Below, in pieces: positions 16,897-26,215 of a stretch of DNA of 64,000 nucleotides (position 1 is the stretch's first letter; every line of letters starts with the position of its first letter). The notes below the pieces were generated by a model. It searched no databases, was not told the origin of the DNA, and saw only the letters and a list, made by a program, of their open reading frames with translations. Source of the stretch: Flavobacterium sp. TR2 (GTDB taxonomy: Bacteria; Bacteroidota; Bacteroidia; Flavobacteriales; Flavobacteriaceae); contig NZ_CP104307.1 of assembly GCF_025252405.1 (NCBI RefSeq), forward strand, positions 186,001 to 250,000. Reading direction: 5' to 3'. The translations under genes were made by a program, and so were the position numbers.

Positions 16897-17943
16897 TCAT
16901 TCCATCGAAAGTCTTGTCATGATTGGATAATGATCTGAATTTTCAAAATCAGAGAAGCTTTCAAATTCCTTCACTTTCATTTTGCTATCCATAAAAATAT
17001 AGTCGATTCTAGCAGGATAATATTTGAATTTGTAAGTAGCGCCAAAACCTTCTCCCGCTTCTTCAAAAGCATCTTTCAATTTTCCTTTTATGTTTCTGTA
17101 CACATACGAAAACGGGCTATTATTCATATCGCCACAGATAATGATTGGGTAGTTGCATTTTTTGATGTTCTCTTTAAAAATTTCAGCCTGCTCTTGCTGT
17201 TGCGTGAATCCTTTGCTGATTCTAGCATAAATGCGCTGCGATTTCTTCTGATTGACATTATCGATATCATCCGAAATTTCACTTACATCAGGAGAAATCT
17301 TAATGGATTGCAAGTGCATATTGTAAACACGAATAATATCTTTTCCGCGCTTAATATCCGCATAAACCACATTATTGTCCGACTTAGGAAAAATGATATT
17401 TCCTTGATCGATAATAGGAAACTTAGAAAAAATAGCCTGGCCTGTTTTAATTTTTTTGCCATCAATAAAAATGTAACGGTGCGGATATACTTTTAAATCC
17501 AAATGTGCCGAATTTGAATATTCTTGAATGCATAAAATATCAGGATCTTTTTCGTCTATAAAAGCTTTAATATTTGACGGAATATCATCTCGATCCAGCC
17601 ATTTAAAAACATTAAATAAACGGACATTATAACTCATTACAGAAAAATCCTTTTCGTCTTTTACGTACTCTTTTCCAGAAAACTTATAAAATTTACTGAT
17701 AAATGTAATCCCTGTCAGCAAAACTAGCCCTGATAAAATAAGGCGTTTTTTAAATTGAATGCCCCAATAGACAAAAAACAATACATTGGCCACAAAAAAG
17801 GCTGGCATAAACAAAGTAAGCACCGATAAAAGCGGAAAACTTTTAGGTGCTAAAAAAGGCAAAACATAGATGCTAAATGTAAGCACAGTCAGCACTATGT
17901 TCAAAAAGAACATTATTTTATTAAACCAAGAAAGGTTTTTCAT
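16897..17943 (-). CDS. Endonuclease/exonuclease/phosphatase family membrane protein
   Basis: The 348-residue protein has three N-terminal membrane segments (about residues 10-30, 38-60, 66-85) and then an EEP catalytic domain. Catalytic boxes are FSVMSYNVRLF, DILCIQEY (Glu), ICGDMNNSP, RIDYIFMD and SDHYPIM (Asp-His). EEP enzymes cleave phosphodiesters in nucleic acids, inositol phosphates or sphingomyelin; the substrate here is not clear. It lies 17 bases downstream of a rhomboid gene and is probably cotranscribed with it. Confidence 0.9.
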   Translation of the reverse strand: MKNLSWFNKIMFFLNIVLTVLTFSIYVLPFLAPKSFPLLSVLTLFMPAFFVANVLFFVYWGIQFKKRLILSGLVLLTGITFISKFYKFSGKEYVKDEKDFSVMSYNVRLFNVFKWLDRDDIPSNIKAFIDEKDPDILCIQEYSNSAHLDLKVYPHRYIFIDGKKIKTGQAIFSKFPIIDQGNIIFPKSDNNVVYADIKRGKDIIRVYNMHLQSIKISPDVSEISDDIDNVNQKKSQRIYARISKGFTQQQEQAEIFKENIKKCNYPIIICGDMNNSPFSYVYRNIKGKLKDAFEEAGEGFGATYKFKYYPARIDYIFMDSKMKVKEFESFSDFENSDHYPIMTRLSME

Positions 17944-17960
17944 ATTTATCTCCTACAAGT

Positions 17961-18824
17961 TTATTTTCCAGCTTTAAATAAAAACTCTTTTTCTTCCTTA
18001 GTCAGGCAATCGTATCCTGACTGGCTTATTTTATCTAAAATTTCATCAATCTGCTGCTGTGTTTTATCTTTCGTAACAATTCTTGACGTTGTCTTTTCTG
18101 CAGGTCTTTTGTAATTTTTATGAACTTTTGTAAATGGGGTCGTAGGAGATTTTCTAAAAAGATTTACGAAGAAATCAAGCGTTTTAGAAACAACAATGCT
18201 TAAATCGGTGCCATTCTGAAGCAGTTTAATATAAATGAAGCCGAAGAAAGCACCAGCAAGATGCGAAATATGTCCGCCCATATTTCCTAAACGGAACTGC
18301 ATTAAATCCAAAATTATAATAACAGCCGTAATATGCCAAAGCTTAACATTTCCGAATAAGAATAAGCGAACATTCATCAAAGGCGAATAAGTTGTCGCTG
18401 CCACTAAGATGGCCATGATAGCCGCCGATGCGCCAACAATAGAACCGCTGATATTAGAAAAATAAAAACTCAATGCAAAAGCCACCCCCGCAAAAAGAGC
18501 ACTTAAAAGATACAAGCCTAAATATTGCTTTTGAGTGAAATAAGTCAAGAACAAAGTGCTTGCAAAATTAAGCACCATCATATTGAACAACAGATGAAAA
18601 AATCCGTCATGAAAAAAAGCGTAGGTCAAAAAAGTCCAAGGCTTAAACATAAAAACCTGAGGATCTGAAGACAAAGCAATCCAACTCGGAAAATTAAATA
18701 ACCCATTTGAATAGTTATAGAAGAAAATAAGCGATACAATAAAACATGCTATATTCCAATACATAACACGCATGGCAATACCTCCTAATCTATATTGTAA
18801 TTTTAAATCATCTAGAATATTCAT
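17961..18824 (-). CDS. Rhomboid family intramembrane serine protease
   Basis: The 287-residue protein has six membrane segments. The catalytic Ser lies in VGASAAIMAI and the catalytic His in GHISHLAGAFFG. Rhomboids cut transmembrane helices of substrate proteins. The last ~60 residues form a soluble Lys/Thr-rich tail ending in a short helical motif (CLTKEEKEFLFKAGK), which is typical of the Flavobacterium form. It is one of two adjacent rhomboids and lies in the mutL-rhomboid-rhomboid-EEP run. Confidence 0.92.
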   Translation of the reverse strand: MNILDDLKLQYRLGGIAMRVMYWNIACFIVSLIFFYNYSNGLFNFPSWIALSSDPQVFMFKPWTFLTYAFFHDGFFHLLFNMMVLNFASTLFLTYFTQKQYLGLYLLSALFAGVAFALSFYFSNISGSIVGASAAIMAILVAATTYSPLMNVRLFLFGNVKLWHITAVIIILDLMQFRLGNMGGHISHLAGAFFGFIYIKLLQNGTDLSIVVSKTLDFFVNLFRKSPTTPFTKVHKNYKRPAEKTTSRIVTKDKTQQQIDEILDKISQSGYDCLTKEEKEFLFKAGK

Positions 18825-18866
18825 AGAAACTCTTTTATTTTAGAATTTGCACTTTAAAGTTAAAAA

Positions 18867-19616
18867 TTAATTCCAACGGTTGTTATTAAACTGATTCTTT
18901 TTCCAGTACCACATCATTAAAAAACCAGTGATTGCACCACCAACGTGTGCAAAATGAGCTATCCCTGTGCCGCCTCCGCCAAACAAAGAAGTTCCTTTTA
19001 CACCTAAGAATAAGTCCATCAATAAAAGTCCAGGAACAAAATATTTAGCTTTAATTGGAATCGGGATAAACAAAAGCGCTAATTCTGCATTAGGAAACAT
19101 AAATGCAAAAGCCGTCAGCAAACCATAAATAGCACCAGAAGCCCCGACAACAGTTCCTATATACGCGCCTGTAAACCCATCAAATTGAGCTGCACTAACT
19201 AAAGTCTGCCATCTGGTATCTATTTTCCCCTGACTTAAAATATTCAATATATCGGCCTTATGATAACCATTAGCCGTCAAAACATTAATTGTATCCTCAA
19301 AAAAGTAATAATTTACCGCCGTGTGAAGCAATGCAGAACCTAAACCGCATGAAATGTAGAAAAACAAAAACTTTTTACCACCCCAAAAATGCTCCAAAGC
19401 AGATCCAAAAGAAACCAATGCAAACATATTAAAAGCAATATGCATAATTCCGCCATGCATAAACATATGGGTAATAGGCTGCCAAACTTTAAAATTGGGA
19501 TTTTCCGGAAAGAACATCGCAAGATATTCATAAGAAATTGGAACCAATTGCGAACCAATAAAAAATATAATATTAATAATTAGCAGTTGTTTAACTACTG
19601 GAGTCATATTCATCAT
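18867..19616 (-). CDS. Rhomboid family intramembrane serine protease
   Basis: The 249-residue protein has the WXXXXXXFXHGG-like loop (ITHMFMHGGIMHIAFNMF), the catalytic Ser in VGASGAIYGLL and the catalytic His in AHFAHVGGAITGF. An insertion between the second and third helices (FEDTINVLTANGYHKAD...) contains a soluble loop. It overlaps the mutL stop by 4 bases, which indicates translational coupling. It is closely related to, but clearly distinct from, its downstream neighbour. Confidence 0.93.
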   Translation of the reverse strand: MMNMTPVVKQLLIINIIFFIGSQLVPISYEYLAMFFPENPNFKVWQPITHMFMHGGIMHIAFNMFALVSFGSALEHFWGGKKFLFFYISCGLGSALLHTAVNYYFFEDTINVLTANGYHKADILNILSQGKIDTRWQTLVSAAQFDGFTGAYIGTVVGASGAIYGLLTAFAFMFPNAELALLFIPIPIKAKYFVPGLLLMDLFLGVKGTSLFGGGGTGIAHFAHVGGAITGFLMMWYWKKNQFNNNRWN

Positions 19617-21553
19617 AAAGCAAACTTTTTATCTATATCTTCAACACGCATAGTGATAAAGGTAGGTTTTTGAAAAGGTGAAATATTTGGATCTTTGCAG
19701 GCAAACAGACCGTTTACCAAATTATCTTGTTCTTTTTCGGTCAAATAAGATCCGGTTTTGACCGCTAAACTTTTAGCCATCGATTTGGCTATTGTATCAT
19801 TTTGGCTGTAACTGTTTGCTGGAATTCCATCCTGCAAATCGCTCAACAATTGTTCTATTACCTGCGGAACTTCGCTTTCAGTAATATTTACAGGGATTCC
19901 CGAAATTACAACATGATCTGTTTTACTTTCATCAAAAACAAATCCGGTTGTGGCTAGCGAAGGTTTTAGTTCTTCAATCAGCTCCATTTCAGAAGCCGAA
20001 TAAAATAAATCTAGAGGAAAAAGCAACTGTTGGCTCGCCGCTTGATTAACGGTCATATTCAGCAAAAATTGTTCGTACAAAATTCGCTGATGCGCACGCT
20101 GCTGATCGACAATAATCATTCCTGATTTTATTGGTGATACAATATATTTTTTATGAATCTGATAGGTTTTCTGTGTTGCCTGTTCTACTTCTTCATCATC
20201 AAATAAAGAAGAGGTTACCTCTTCATTTTCGAATGTAAATGGCGAACTTTCTATACTTTCAGGATTTTCGACATCTAAACCAACATATAAACTTTCCCAG
20301 CTTGCGGTTGGTTCGACTCTTTTAGAATAACCAGAATAAGACGATCCTGAAAAAGACGCTCCTGACGAAGATGATGAAGATGCCCCTGAACTATATCCTG
20401 ATGATCCTGAAGCAGCTTTACTATAATGCTGATTGGTTTTATCATCTGTAAAAGGATTAAAAGTCCCATCAACCTGAATGGTCGGAATTTCTGCTTCTAC
20501 ATCTTTATAATGATAAGGCGTATCTAAATTGGCATCGCGGTCAAAATCTAGGACCGGAGCAACGTTAAACTGCCCCAAACTATGTTTGATAGACGCTCTT
20601 AAAATAGCATACAATGCCTGTTCATCATCAAACTTGATTTCTGTTTTAGTCGGATGAATATTAATATCGATTGTATTTGGGGGAACTTGCAAGTATAAGA
20701 AATAGCTTGGCTGAGACCCGTCTTTCAGCAATCCGTCGTAGGCAGACATTACTGCATGGTGCAAGAAACTGCTTTTTATAAATCGATCGTTTACAAAAAA
20801 GAACTGTTCTCCTCTGTTTTTCTTTGCAAATTCAGGCTTGCATACAAAACCTTGAACGTTGATAATCTCCGTGTCTTCGTTTACCGGAACTAATTTTTCA
20901 TTTGTTTTTCCAGACATGATACCCACAATTCTCTGGCGGTATCCTGCTGCTGGAAGATTATACATTTCGCTTCCGTTATGATAAAAACTAAAATGAATAT
21001 TAGGATGCGCCAATGCCACTCGCTGAAACTCATCCATTACGTGACGAAATTCAACCGTATCTGACTTTAAGAAATTACGGCGAGCAGGAATATTAAAAAA
21101 CAGGTTTTTAACTGCAAAGGAAGTTCCCTTTGGCAAAACGGCTACTTCTTGCGAAATAAATTTACTTCCCTCAATTACAATATGAGTTCCAAGTTCGTCC
21201 TGATCTTGCTTGGTTTTCATTTCCATATGCGCGATCGCCGCAATAGAAGCCAAAGCTTCTCCACGGAAACCTTTTGTTCCAAGCGAAAACAAATCTTCTG
21301 CCTGACGTATTTTGGAAGTTGCGTGACGGGCAAAACACAGGCGCGCATCGGTAACGGTCATTCCGACCCCATTATCGATAACTTGCACCAGCGATTTACC
21401 GGCATCTTTTATAATTAATTTGATATCAGTTGCTTTGGCATCGACCGCATTTTCCAACAATTCTTTTACGACTGAAGCTGGTCTTTGAACCACCTCTCCA
21501 GCAGCAATTTGGTTAGCAACGTGATCAGGAAGCAATTGAATAATACTCGACAT
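19613..21553 (-). CDS. mutL: DNA mismatch repair protein MutL
   Basis: The 646-residue protein has the GHKL ATPase with Glu31/Asn35 in KELLENAVDAKA, DNGVGM and RHATSK and GFRGEALASI. A Ser/Gly-rich linker spans about residues 380-410, followed by the C-terminal dimerisation domain. MutL relays mismatch recognition by MutS. The usual endonuclease motif DQHA(X)2E(X)4E appears here as DQQRAHQRILYE (483-494). The downstream ACR and CPHGRP boxes appear as ACKDPN and SPFQKPT. The nicking activity may therefore be absent or altered. Confidence 0.95.
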   Translation of the reverse strand: MSSIIQLLPDHVANQIAAGEVVQRPASVVKELLENAVDAKATDIKLIIKDAGKSLVQVIDNGVGMTVTDARLCFARHATSKIRQAEDLFSLGTKGFRGEALASIAAIAHMEMKTKQDQDELGTHIVIEGSKFISQEVAVLPKGTSFAVKNLFFNIPARRNFLKSDTVEFRHVMDEFQRVALAHPNIHFSFYHNGSEMYNLPAAGYRQRIVGIMSGKTNEKLVPVNEDTEIINVQGFVCKPEFAKKNRGEQFFFVNDRFIKSSFLHHAVMSAYDGLLKDGSQPSYFLYLQVPPNTIDINIHPTKTEIKFDDEQALYAILRASIKHSLGQFNVAPVLDFDRDANLDTPYHYKDVEAEIPTIQVDGTFNPFTDDKTNQHYSKAASGSSGYSSGASSSSSSGASFSGSSYSGYSKRVEPTASWESLYVGLDVENPESIESSPFTFENEEVTSSLFDDEEVEQATQKTYQIHKKYIVSPIKSGMIIVDQQRAHQRILYEQFLLNMTVNQAASQQLLFPLDLFYSASEMELIEELKPSLATTGFVFDESKTDHVVISGIPVNITESEVPQVIEQLLSDLQDGIPANSYSQNDTIAKSMAKSLAVKTGSYLTEKEQDNLVNGLFACKDPNISPFQKPTFITMRVEDIDKKFAL

Positions 21554-21712
21554 TAAGCAAAAATAGTTTTAAAGTTTAGATTAGGTTTTTGCAAACCAAG
21601 AAGTACAAATTTAGTGAATTTTGGTCGGCTTTTAGAATATGATTAATCATAAAAAAAACAAAAACTACAATAGTCTAAAAAACAGAAAGATTACCGTTTA
21701 GACACAAAAAAA

Positions 21713-22392
21713 CTAATCCATTTTCTTGATTTCATCTAAGGTATAAACTTTGTATTCCATCCCCATTTCTTTGGCATTTTCTTCAACCGTCGTTGTAAAT
21801 CCTGCTTTCTTTCTTCGATCATTAACTTTAGCAGGATTTTGAATTGGAGAAACATAATTAAAAAACTCTTTTTTTCCTGTTTGCTTGTTTGTTATTTGTT
21901 TCATCTGACCCTGTGTACCATAAATCTGTTCTTTTCCTTGCTGGGTTAGATAACGATCCTGCATTTTAGCAAAGTAAGTAAAAGGTATCTCCTTTTTTTT
22001 CGCTTCCTGCTCAATCATTAGCAAATAATCTCCAATTTTTGAACTGTGCTGAATAACGTACCATGCCGCAATATTGGTTGGTTCCCCAACTAAACTTTTT
22101 CCTGGATAACCATACTGCCTAATAATTTCTTCAACCTTAATCAAGTTAAGAGAATCTCTTTTTTGCATTTCTAGCCAAATGCCGTTTCTAAAATTCGGAT
22201 CATTTTCGCGCCCGAGTTCTTTTACTATTTCTTTTTTTCGACTTTCAGAAGTACCAAAATTGATATATTCCCTAAGAATCTGATCCGATTTCATAATTGA
22301 ATCGAGCTCTTTTTCAAATTTTCATTGATTTTTTTCTGAGCATAGCTTTGGCTCAAACATAAAACAAAAGCGTAAAGTAGATATTTTTTCAT
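21713..22392 (-). pseudogene. DUF6624 family secreted protein, frameshifted near the N-terminus
   Basis: The large open part (from ATG 22294, 193 residues) has the DUF6624 pattern: IIRQYGYPGKSLVGEPTNIAAWYVIQHS, then DRYLTQQGKEQIYGTQ. It lacks a signal peptide. Directly upstream, ATG 22392 opens a good signal peptide (MKKYLLYAFVLCLSQSYAQ) that runs into a TGA overlapping the downstream ATG. Adding one base near 22319-22324 joins the two into one protein (…INEN, FEKELDSIMKSDQ…). So a single-base deletion in an A/T run appears to have split the gene, or the base was missed in sequencing. The function is unknown. Confidence 0.75.
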
Positions 22393-22471
22393 AGAAACTT
22401 AATTAAAGACTAACTCAAATGTAATATAATTCCGAATTTGACAGAACTTAATAGAATCACAAAAAAAACAT

Positions 22472-22506
22472 AAAAAAAACCTACACTTTTAACAGTATAG
22501 GTTTTA
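22472..22506 (-). terminator. Likely terminator of ribH
   Basis: AAAACCTA (22476-22483) pairs with TAGGTTTT (22498-22505), with a short mismatch-interrupted extension. On the minus strand the hairpin is followed by a T run. Confidence 0.45.
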
Positions 22507-22528
22507 ATATTTTTAAAACAAATGTGCT

Positions 22529-23101
22529 TTATTCGTTTTCTATTTTTTTCGGAGAATCTTCAATTTGAAGTGCTCCCGAAGTCAATAATGGCTGATTGAA
22601 AGCATGAGACATTGAAGCCTGCTGACGAATGTACGCCATTTTTATTGCAGCAATCGCCGCTTCAGTTCCTTTGTTTCCGTGAGCTCCCCCGCTTCTATCA
22701 ATTGACTGCTGCATATTATTATCTGTTAAAACACAGAAAATAACTGGGATATCCGTTTGAACATTCAAGTCTTTAATTCCTTGCGTAACACCTTCGCAGA
22801 CAAAATCAAAATGTTTTGTTTCTCCTTGAATAACGCATCCAATTACGATAACCGCGTCAACATTTTGAGTTTGAAGCATTTTTTTTGCTCCATAAATCAG
22901 CTCAAAACTTCCTGGAACATTCCAACGGATAATTTGCTGAGCAGGAACATCGCAATCAACCAAAGCATCAAAAGCACCATTATAAAGTCCTTCTGTTATA
23001 GTATCATTCCATTCAGAAACAACAATCCCAAACCGAAAGTCTTTCGCGTTTGGGATTGTGTTTTTATCGTATTCTGATAGATTTTTATTTTGAGTAGCCA
23101 T
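22529..23101 (-). CDS. ribH: 6,7-dimethyl-8-ribityllumazine synthase
   Basis: The 190-residue enzyme makes the lumazine precursor of riboflavin. Visible motifs are FRFGIVVSEWNDTITEGL at the N-terminus, GCVIQGETKHFDFV with the catalytic His, and VLTDNNMQQSIDRSGGAHGNKG. The C-terminal tail of about 20 residues is longer than in many species. It is followed, in the opposite order of coordinates, by the damaged DUF6624 gene, and is preceded by the TPR protein gene with 86 bases between them. Confidence 0.96.
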   Translation of the reverse strand: MATQNKNLSEYDKNTIPNAKDFRFGIVVSEWNDTITEGLYNGAFDALVDCDVPAQQIIRWNVPGSFELIYGAKKMLQTQNVDAVIVIGCVIQGETKHFDFVCEGVTQGIKDLNVQTDIPVIFCVLTDNNMQQSIDRSGGAHGNKGTEAAIAAIKMAYIRQQASMSHAFNQPLLTSGALQIEDSPKKIENE

Positions 23102-23187
23102 CTTTTATATTTTAGATTTTTGATTTTAAATTCTTAATTACAAATCTACAATCTTAAATCTAATCTCGAAGCCTCGGGATAAAATTT

Positions 23188-23970
23188 TTATTGCGCTAAT
23201 CCAATCAAAGCATCAACAGACGCCGCTTCTGGAGTACTGTCGTAATTATCTTTAATATCATTAAAATATTTCAATGCATCTTCTTTTTGTCCTAAAGCTA
23301 AAGCAGTTTTTCCAGCTTTTAATAAGAAACGAGGCGTTGTAAAATCATTTTTGTTAGATTCAGCAGCTTTTACATAAAAATCTAAAGCCTCTTTTTGCTG
23401 ATTTTTTTGAGAGTAAGCATCTCCTGTCGCCCCTTTAGCCAAAGCGCTTAAGACTACATCATCAGATTTAAATTCACCTAAATATTTAATTGCCTCATCA
23501 AATTTACCAGTGTTTAGGTAAGCAATACCAGCGTAGTAGTTTGCTAAGTTTCCAGCATCAGTTCCAGAATATTCGTCAGCGATTTTAATAAATCCGAATT
23601 TACCTTCTGAACCGTTTAATGATAATTTGAATAATGAATCGCTAGAAACACCATTTACCGCTTTTTCAAAGTTTTGTTGAGCAACAAACATTTCACTTGC
23701 AGCTTCTTCTTGTTTAGGAGTTGCGATAAATTTTTGGTAAGCCAGATATCCAATTGTAGCAACTGCGATACCAGCAACTAAACCAATAATGATTTTTTGA
23801 TTTTTAGCCACCCAGTCCTCAGTTTTTGAAGCAGTTTCATCTAATTTTGAGAAAACTCCAGCTGTAGTACTGTCCTTTTCGTCAATAATTACTTGTTGCT
23901 CTTCAGTAACTACCTCTTTTACTTCCTTTTCTTTTGGTGTCTTATATCCTCTTTTATTGTAAGTTGCCAT
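23188..23970 (-). CDS. TPR-repeat membrane protein (YfgM-like)
   Basis: The 260-residue protein has an acidic/Lys-rich cytoplasmic N-terminus (1-58), one membrane segment (IIIGLVAGIAVATIGYLAY, about 60-80) and a tail of tetratricopeptide repeats (ANYYAGIAYLNTGKFDEAIKYL and others, 100-255). It resembles YfgM-type chaperones associated with the Sec translocon. Position next to ribH and divergent from recF is common in Flavobacterium. Confidence 0.85.
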   Translation of the reverse strand: MATYNKRGYKTPKEKEVKEVVTEEQQVIIDEKDSTTAGVFSKLDETASKTEDWVAKNQKIIIGLVAGIAVATIGYLAYQKFIATPKQEEAASEMFVAQQNFEKAVNGVSSDSLFKLSLNGSEGKFGFIKIADEYSGTDAGNLANYYAGIAYLNTGKFDEAIKYLGEFKSDDVVLSALAKGATGDAYSQKNQQKEALDFYVKAAESNKNDFTTPRFLLKAGKTALALGQKEDALKYFNDIKDNYDSTPEAASVDALIGLAQ

Positions 23971-24213
23971 TTAAAATTTATTTAGTGAACGGCAAAAATA
24001 AAATTTTTCTTGAAACTGAGGTAAAAAATTTCAATTTTATCACTATTTTAAAATAAATATTTTTCATATCCGCTTGTTCTTTCGCGGAAGCGGTAAAATA
24101 AATGAGCCTAAGAATGTGCTAAAGCTAATTATATCGATAATTTTCGGTAATTTGCAGCCTCAAATTTTTACTGTTCAAAAAGGGTAAATTTTACACGTGG
24201 AGTCCCAAAAAAA

Positions 24214-25293
24214 ATGCATTTAAACAAAATCTCATTATTCAATTACAAGAACTTTTCAGAAGCAAGTTTTGATTTTGACATCAAAATCAATTGTTTTGTG
24301 GGCAAAAATGGCATTGGAAAAACCAATGTGCTCGACGCTATTTACCATCTGGCTTACGGAAAAAGCTATTTTAATCCGCTTGCTGTTCAAAACATCAAAC
24401 ACGGCGAAGAATTTTTCGTTATTGATGCAGAACTGGAAAAGAACGAAAGAACCGAACAGATTGTTTGCAGTTTGAAAAAAGGACAAAAAAAAGTGCTAAA
24501 GCGAAACGGTAAACCTTATGATAAATTTTCAGATCATATCGGGTTCATTCCGCTAGTAATTATTTCGCCCGCAGATCGTGATTTAATTATTGAAGGAAGC
24601 GAAACGCGCCGTAAGTTTATGGACAGTGTAATCTCACAGTTAGACACTACATATCTCCACGAATTAATACAGTATCAGAAAGTAATTACGCAACGAAATG
24701 CCCTTTTAAAATATTTTGCACTGAATCATGTTTTTGATAATGATACCTTATCTATATATAATGAACAATTGCAAGGTTACGGAAAATCGATTTTTGAAAA
24801 ACGAAAAGATTTCTTAGAGCAGTTTATACCTATATTTAATAAACATCATCAAGTTATAACCGGATCTGAAGAAAGCGTACAGCTGGTTTATGAAAGCCAT
24901 TTATTTGAAAAAGACCTTCTAACGCTTTTACAGGACAACATCAATAAAGATCGCGCGCTTCAATACACGAGTGTGGGAATTCACAAAGACGATTTATCTT
25001 TTGAGATTGATTCGCACCCGATAAAAAAATTCGGATCGCAGGGACAGCAGAAATCTTTTTTGATTGCTTTGAAACTGGCTCAATTTGAATTCTTGAAAAA
25101 ACAAAGCGGCGTAAAACCAATTCTTTTGTTTGATGACATTTTTGACAAACTGGACGAAACGCGCGTAGCCAAAATTGTAGAAATGGTTAACAGCGAAACA
25201 TTTGGACAGCTTTTTATTTCAGACACACACCCAGAAAGAACCGAAGCGATTGTAAAATCGACGCATCAAACTTATAAGATATTCAATTTATAA
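24214..25293 (+). CDS. recF: DNA replication/repair protein RecF
   Basis: The 359-residue SMC-like ATPase loads RecA at gapped DNA. It has the Walker [10 protein letters not shown], the ABC signature [17 protein letters not shown] and Walker [14 protein letters not shown]. The N-terminus [14 protein letters not shown] is typical. It is a single-gene unit with a repeat element behind it. Confidence 0.96.
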   Translation: MHLNKISLFNYKNFSEASFDFDIKINCFVGKNGIGKTNVLDAIYHLAYGKSYFNPLAVQNIKHGEEFFVIDAELEKNERTEQIVCSLKKGQKKVLKRNGKPYDKFSDHIGFIPLVIISPADRDLIIEGSETRRKFMDSVISQLDTTYLHELIQYQKVITQRNALLKYFALNHVFDNDTLSIYNEQLQGYGKSIFEKRKDFLEQFIPIFNKHHQVITGSEESVQLVYESHLFEKDLLTLLQDNINKDRALQYTSVGIHKDDLSFEIDSHPIKKFGSQGQQKSFLIALKLAQFEFLKKQSGVKPILLFDDIFDKLDETRVAKIVEMVNSETFGQLFISDTHPERTEAIVKSTHQTYKIFNL

Positions 25294-25303
25294 GAGTTTT
25301 TCT

Positions 25304-25415
25304 GCCACGAATTACACGAATTTACACTAATTAAAAACTTTGACTAAGTTTAAAACTTTGTCAAAGTTGATCAACACGAAATAAAAAATTAGCGTAAATT
25401 CGTGCAATTAGCGGC
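25304..25415. repeat. Intergenic inverted-repeat element, GCCACGAATT family
   Basis: GCCACGAATTACACGAATTT at the left is mirrored, with changes, by AATTCGTGCAATTAGCGGC at the right. A small palindrome AACTTTGTCAAAGTT sits inside. Confidence 0.65.
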
Positions 25416-25451
25416 ACTCATAAAAACAACTGCAATCAAAAAACACAGAAT

Positions 25452-26129
25452 ATGTTAGCGAAAGAATCATTGCAATTTTTAGACGATTTAAAAAAGAACA
25501 ATAACCGAGAATGGTTTCAGGAGAATAAAAAACGATACGAAGTTTTCAAAAAAGATTACCATCAATTGGTAAGCGATTTTCTTGACGCAATGAAACCGCT
25601 CGATCCTTCATTAGAATTATTGGAAGTTAAAAACTGTACTTTTAGAATCAATCGTGATATTCGTTTTTCTAAAGACAAATCGCCTTATAAAGCACATTTA
25701 GGAATCTGGATGTCTGGCGGAACAAAAGGCTTGAACCGTACCGGATATTATGTTCATATCGAAAAAGGCGCCAGTTTTATCGCAGGCGGATTCTACTCTC
25801 CTGAATCGGAAGATTTGAAAAAAGTCCGCAAAGAAATTGCTTTTTTCTATGATGATCTACAGGAAATTTTAAACGATAAAAACTTTAAAAAGGAATTTGG
25901 AAGTTTAGATTTCAACGAAAATAATTCTTTAAAAAGTATGCCGAGAGGTTACGAAAAAGACCATCCGGCTATTGAGTTCCTAAAATTGAAGAGTTTTACA
26001 GCGACTCAAAAATATGACATTTCTGAAGTCACACAGAAAGATTTCGTAAAAAAGATAAGCCAAAAACTGATTGCTCTAAAGCCGCTAAACGAATTCATTA
26101 ACCGCGCTTTAGACACTGAAGAATTCTAA
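25452..26129 (+). CDS. DUF2461 domain-containing protein
   Basis: The 225-residue protein has the DUF2461 signature (LQFLDDLKKNNNREWFQENKKRYE, FRINRDIRFSKDKSPYKAHLGIWM, GGFYSPESEDLKKVRKEI). It has no signal peptide or membrane segment. The function of the family is unknown. Both flanks are repeat elements, so it is probably a single-gene unit. Confidence 0.92.
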   Translation: MLAKESLQFLDDLKKNNNREWFQENKKRYEVFKKDYHQLVSDFLDAMKPLDPSLELLEVKNCTFRINRDIRFSKDKSPYKAHLGIWMSGGTKGLNRTGYYVHIEKGASFIAGGFYSPESEDLKKVRKEIAFFYDDLQEILNDKNFKKEFGSLDFNENNSLKSMPRGYEKDHPAIEFLKLKSFTATQKYDISEVTQKDFVKKISQKLIALKPLNEFINRALDTEEF

Positions 26130-26141
26130 AAAAGATTAGAT

Positions 26142-26202
26142 CGCCGTGAATTTCACGAATTGGCACAAATTAATTAGCTAAAATTTGTGAAATTCGCGGT
26201 GG
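26142..26202. repeat. Intergenic inverted-repeat element, GCCGTGAATT variant
   Basis: CGCCGTGAATTTCACGAATT is inverted as AAATTTGTGAAATTCGCGGTGG, a compact 61-base form of the GCCACGAATT element, 14 bases before a glycosyltransferase start. Confidence 0.65.
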
Positions 26203-26215
26203 AAAACTTTTATAA

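Noticed and set aside
24070-24093. CCGCTT/AAGCGG pair between the TPR and recF genes
   Set aside because: Short arms with a 12-base loop and no T run; most likely chance.
24190-24200. CACGTG core near recF that could be part of a parS site
   Set aside because: The flanks do not match the parS palindrome TGTTTCACGTGAAACA, and parA-parB lies far away.
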